Of a stretch of DNA of 9,092 nucleotides, positions 6,851 to 9,092 are shown one piece after another. The DNA comes from Prevotella sp. CAG:732. Lineage in GTDB: Bacteria; Bacteroidota; Bacteroidia; Bacteroidales; Bacteroidaceae. A program made the position numbers and the translations under genes. Where the stretch lies: the NCBI GenBank assembly GCA_000436035.1, contig FR893264.1:57104-66195 (forward strand), given 5' to 3'. Positions within the stretch are counted from its first letter, which is position 1, and the number at the start of each line of letters is the position of its first letter. Below the pieces are notes generated by a model that saw only the letters and a list, made by a program, of their open reading frames with translations, was not told where the DNA came from and made no database searches.

Positions 6851-7052
6851 CGAAATCGCAAGATTGTCGTCTTTCGAGACACTTTCTTGCACATGTTTAA
6901 TTAAATATCATTCAAAATGGACGATTATCACGCGGACAATAACAACGAATTGTAGGCGTGGAGATTCAGCAAGGCCGCAACCCTTCGAGGCGAGGTCACC
7001 CCAATGCTCATCTCCATACCCTTAACTTTTATTTTTGTGGAGATAAGCAACA
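6851..7052 (+). promoter_or_regulatory. Structured corA leader with mutually exclusive hairpins
   Basis: Seen: a 5'-terminal hairpin (CGA-AATC, GCAA loop, GATT-G-TCG, 6851-6869), a small GTCT/AGAC hairpin (6869-6880), a 12-residue upstream ORF (6917-6955), and a long imperfect hairpin (6955-7020) whose core is TGGAGAT (6959-6965) with ATCTCCA (7010-7016), extended inside by AGCA/TGCT (6968-6971 and 7005-7008) and GGCC/GGTC (6973-6976 and 6994-6997). The 8-mer GTGGAGAT recurs exactly at 7037-7044, ending 8 nt before the corA ATG, and probably serves as its ribosome-binding site. ATCTCCA can therefore pair either with the upstream copy, leaving the site free, or with the downstream copy (9 bp including U-G, 17-nt loop), hiding it. 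A T-rich tract at 7027-7036 also allows a transcription-attenuation reading. Regulation by Mg2+ is inferred only from corA being the downstream gene. No known riboswitch class was recognised. Confidence 0.5.
6917..6955 (+). CDS. Candidate leader peptide upstream of corA (12 aa, acidic)
   Basis: The ORF reads MDDYHADNNNEL and ends with TAG at 6953-6955. Its ATG is preceded by an A-rich TTCAAA context, which is common before Bacteroidota start codons. Four of its twelve residues are acidic, including Asp-Asp straight after the initiator, and none is a lysine or arginine. The stop codon abuts the 5' arm of the corA leader hairpin, so a ribosome pausing at termination would cover the upstream GTGGAGAT copy. 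Acidic leader peptides sense low Mg2+ in enterobacterial mgtA leaders; whether this one is translated is unknown, and an ORF this short can occur by chance. Confidence 0.35.
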   Translation: MDDYHADNNNEL

Positions 7053-7979
7053 ATGAGAACATACTGGAACATTGAGAACAACCTGAAGGCTATCAACGAA
7101 TGGCAGCCTAACTGCTGGATACAAGTAACTTGTCCAACCGATGAAGACCAGCGCTTGCTGGAAGATGAATTTAAGATTCCCGACTATTTCCTTTCGGATA
7201 TCAGCGATACCGATGAGCGTGCCCGTTATGAATACGACGACGGATGGATGCTCATCATTCTTCGTATCCCTTACGTCAAGGAGATCAGAAGCCGCACGCC
7301 ATATACCACCGTACCTCTTGGTATCATCCACAAGCGTGACGTCACCATCACGGTTTGCTATTATGAGACCAACATGATGATCGACTTCGTGAGTTTCCAG
7401 CAGAAGCGTGGCGAAGGATTCACCGACTATGTCGATATGATTTTCCGCCTCTTCCTGTCTTCTGCCGTTTGGTATCTTAAACGACTCAAACAAATCAACT
7501 CCCTCATCGAGAAGGCGAAGCGCAACCTCGACCATGGTGTGAACAACGAGAGTTTGATAGGCTTGTCACGTCTCCAAGACTCCCTCACCTACTTCATCAC
7601 CTCCATCCGAGGCAATGAGAACTTGCTGTCGAAGTTGAAGTTCAAGCTGCAAGTCGATGAGTTGGATGCCGACCTGATCGAGGATGTCAACATCGAGATG
7701 ACCCAGGCGAGAGAGACGACAAGCATCTACTCTGACATCTTGGAATCCACGATGGACACTTACTCCAGCATCATCAACAACAACATGAACACGACGATGC
7801 GTACGTTGACTTCCATCAGTATCATCATGATGTTGCCTACGCTGATTTCCTCCTTCTTCGGCATGAACCTCATCAATGGCATGGAGAACAACTCGTGGGG
7901 CTTCGGCATCGCCATCTTCATCTCCGTTATCGTGTCGGCTCTGTCGTGGGGAGTACTGCGCTACAAACGCCTATTATAA
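7053..7979 (+). CDS. corA: CorA-family magnesium/divalent cation transporter
   Basis: CorA forms a homopentameric inner-membrane channel for Mg2+ (also Co2+ or Ni2+), gated by cytoplasmic Mg2+. The 308-residue protein has the expected layout: an acidic cytoplasmic alpha/beta N-terminal domain (about 1-140), a long helical stalk (about 145-250), two C-terminal membrane segments (about 251-269 and 284-303) joined by a short loop, the selectivity motif GMN (270-272) in FFGMNLINGMENN, and a basic C-terminal tail (RYKRLL). The N-terminal region is shorter than in some relatives but the core is complete. The start ATG 7053-7055 has GTGGAGAT ending 8 nt upstream, a good ribosome-binding site. It appears to be a single-gene unit between its own promoter and hairpins at and after its stop codon, behind a long structured leader. 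Related family members transport zinc instead, so the ion is inferred. Confidence 0.93.
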   Translation: MRTYWNIENNLKAINEWQPNCWIQVTCPTDEDQRLLEDEFKIPDYFLSDISDTDERARYEYDDGWMLIILRIPYVKEIRSRTPYTTVPLGIIHKRDVTITVCYYETNMMIDFVSFQQKRGEGFTDYVDMIFRLFLSSAVWYLKRLKQINSLIEKAKRNLDHGVNNESLIGLSRLQDSLTYFITSIRGNENLLSKLKFKLQVDELDADLIEDVNIEMTQARETTSIYSDILESTMDTYSSIINNNMNTTMRTLTSISIIMMLPTLISSFFGMNLINGMENNSWGFGIAIFISVIVSALSWGVLRYKRLL

Positions 7980-7995
7980 TAAGGTATAATAGGCG
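7968..7995 (+). terminator. Perfect 11-bp hairpin overlapping the corA stop codon
   Basis: CGCCTATTATA (7968-7978) is exactly complementary to TATAATAGGCG (7985-7995), with a 6-nt loop. The stop codon TAA (7977-7979) lies at the top of the left arm. No T-run follows, so it is a weak intrinsic terminator by the usual rule; it may instead protect the 3' end of the mRNA or act on termination of translation. Confidence 0.5.
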
Positions 7996-8043
7996 ACGCT
8001 ACTAGCCACATTGGTATAAAAAAGATTAAAAAGCAAAGGCAAA

Positions 8044-8089
8044 AAGTAAAAATAGCAAACGAAATTAGGTTTATTCGCTTTTTTTACTT
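8044..8089 (+). terminator. Long A/T hairpin with T-run between corA and the DUF349 gene
   Basis: AAGTAAAAATAGC (8044-8056) pairs with GCTTTTTTTACTT (8077-8089) at 12 of 13 positions around a 20-nt loop in which AAAC/GTTT can also pair. A shorter form with AGC/GCT directly before the T-run would resemble an intrinsic terminator for corA transcripts. The right arm ends at the first base of the -7 element of the next promoter. Confidence 0.45.
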
Positions 8090-8096
8090 AAGTTTG
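8065..8096 (+). promoter_or_regulatory. Promoter for the DUF349-repeat gene
   Basis: An exact -7 element TAAGTTTG (8089-8096) stands 20 nt after TTAG (8065-8068), a three-of-four match to the -33 TTTG. Transcription should begin near 8100-8104, about 65 nt before the ATG. The leader contains a small dyad, AGCCG (8116-8120) with CGGCT (8133-8137). Confidence 0.6.
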
Positions 8097-8168
8097 CAAA
8101 ATTATTGTGTGTTGCAGCCGCAGCCAACGCTACGGCTAGAAATCGAATCATAAACTAAATACAGTGAA

Positions 8169-9092
8169 ATGATGGACTCTCAAGAAAATGCCCTAGTACA
8201 GGGAACCATGGAAGAACCTGCAAAGAAGGTCTATGCCACCAAGCAGGAAGTGCTCGAAAGAGTGAAAGAAATCGCTCATAGTGACGATACCCCCAACAAG
8301 GAGGAACTCGACCACTTGAAGACTGCGTTCTACAAGATTCTCTTCACCGAGCGTGAAGCTAAGACCAAAGAGTATCTAGAGAACGGTGGCGAACCTGACA
8401 AATTTGTACTTCTTCCTGATGAAACAGAGGAGGCTTTCAAGGCTGAAATGCAAATCATCAAGGAAAAACGTGCCAAGATCTTCCTAGAACAAGAAGCCGA
8501 AAAGCAAGCTAACCTACAGAAGAAACTCGAAATCATAGAGAAAATCAAGGCTATGGCTATCTCGCCAGAGGAAGCCAACAATTCATATAATGACTTCAAA
8601 ACCCTCCAGCAAGAATGGAAGGAAATCAAGGCTGTGCCTGCTGACAAAGCCAACGAGCTTTGGCGCAACTATCAACTCTACGTGGAGCAGTACTACGACT
8701 TGCTGAAACTCAACAGCGAGGCTCGTGAGTACGACTTCAAGAAGAACTTGGAGGCCAAGACCGCCCTCTGCGAAGCTGCTGAGAAATTGGCAGACGAGGA
8801 AGATGTCATCGCCGCCTTCCACCAGTTGCAAGACCTTCACCAAGAATATCGTGAGATCGGTCCTGTAGCCAAGGACTTGCGTGAGAGCATCTGGGCTCGC
8901 TTCAAGGCTGCCAGCACTGTCATCAACAAGAAGCACCAACAGTACTTCGAGGACATCCGTGCCAAGGAGGAAAAGAACCTGGAGGCAAAGACCGCCCTCT
9001 GCGAGAAGATGGAAGCCATCAACTTGGACGACATCAAGACCGCCGCTCAATGGGAACAGATTACCAAGGACGTGATCGCCATGCAGCAGGAA
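8169..9092 (+). CDS. DUF349 domain-containing protein, N-terminal part (runs off the right edge)
   Basis: A large, charged, mostly alpha-helical cytosolic protein with 308 codons visible and no stop reached. DUF349 repeats of about 75 residues are recognisable by a Trp or Tyr, a Pro, and then Leu-Trp or Ile-Trp with a downstream aromatic: W150-VP(156-157)-LW(164-165)-Y168, then Y227-GP(231-232)-IW(241-242)-F245, with a third unit beginning near residue 270 and W295. The sequence NLEAKTALCE is repeated at 193-202 and 270-279. No signal peptide or membrane segment is seen. The function is unknown; coiled-coil-like structure suggests a scaffold or binding role but nothing specific can be assigned. 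ATG 8169 is followed directly by a second ATG; either could initiate. It has its own promoter and is not obviously linked to corA. Confidence 0.85.
   Translation, partial: MMDSQENALVQGTMEEPAKKVYATKQEVLERVKEIAHSDDTPNKEELDHLKTAFYKILFTEREAKTKEYLENGGEPDKFVLLPDETEEAFKAEMQIIKEKRAKIFLEQEAEKQANLQKKLEIIEKIKAMAISPEEANNSYNDFKTLQQEWKEIKAVPADKANELWRNYQLYVEQYYDLLKLNSEAREYDFKKNLEAKTALCEAAEKLADEEDVIAAFHQLQDLHQEYREIGPVAKDLRESIWARFKAASTVINKKHQQYFEDIRAKEEKNLEAKTALCEKMEAINLDDIKTAAQWEQITKDVIAMQQE

Noticed and set aside
6816..7025. 69-residue plus-strand ORF across the corA leader
   Set aside because: It begins inside the terminator T-tract and promoter, has low-complexity composition with no recognisable domain, and conflicts with the predicted transcription start.

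Overview
The window looks like a chromosomal segment of a gut or oral Bacteroidota, most likely a Prevotellaceae member (Segatella/Prevotella copri-like). The grounds are the style of the protein sequences, the mid-range GC with AT-rich gaps, and above all several promoters of the Bacteroidota type (TTTG at about -33, 20 nt spacer, TAnnTTTG at about -7). No database search was possible, so the taxonomic call is an inference. There is no rRNA, tRNA, CRISPR array or insertion sequence here; this is mostly a housekeeping region.

Left half (1-4023), all on the minus strand and read right to left: rsmA (16S rRNA dimethyltransferase, own promoter), then a second promoter driving frr (ribosome recycling factor), rsgA (circularly permuted GTPase of 30S maturation) and an AraC-type regulator. 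These last three are separated by only 18-19 nt and look like one operon. A 70-nt gap leads to gmd (GDP-mannose 4,6-dehydratase), which runs off the left edge with 189 codons visible. Three of these genes serve the small subunit or ribosome turnover, whereas gmd starts GDP-fucose/deoxyhexose synthesis for surface glycans.

Right half (4024-9092), all on the plus strand, divergent from rsmA: a polytopic flippase-like membrane protein of the lysylphosphatidylglycerol-synthase transmembrane family, pepD (M20 Xaa-His dipeptidase), a strong intrinsic terminator, a Bacteroidota promoter, a leader of about 200 nt, corA (Mg2+/divalent cation channel), further hairpins and a promoter, and a DUF349-repeat protein that runs off the right edge with 308 codons visible.

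The most interesting part is the corA leader (about 6851-7052). It holds a 12-residue acidic upstream ORF whose stop codon abuts a long hairpin. The 8-mer GTGGAGAT of that hairpin's 5' arm recurs exactly over the likely corA ribosome-binding site, so a single ATCTCCA segment can pair with either copy. That is the architecture of a translation-coupled switch, and it is reminiscent in concept of the corL/corA and mgtL/mgtA leaders of enterobacteria. It is a hypothesis from sequence alone.
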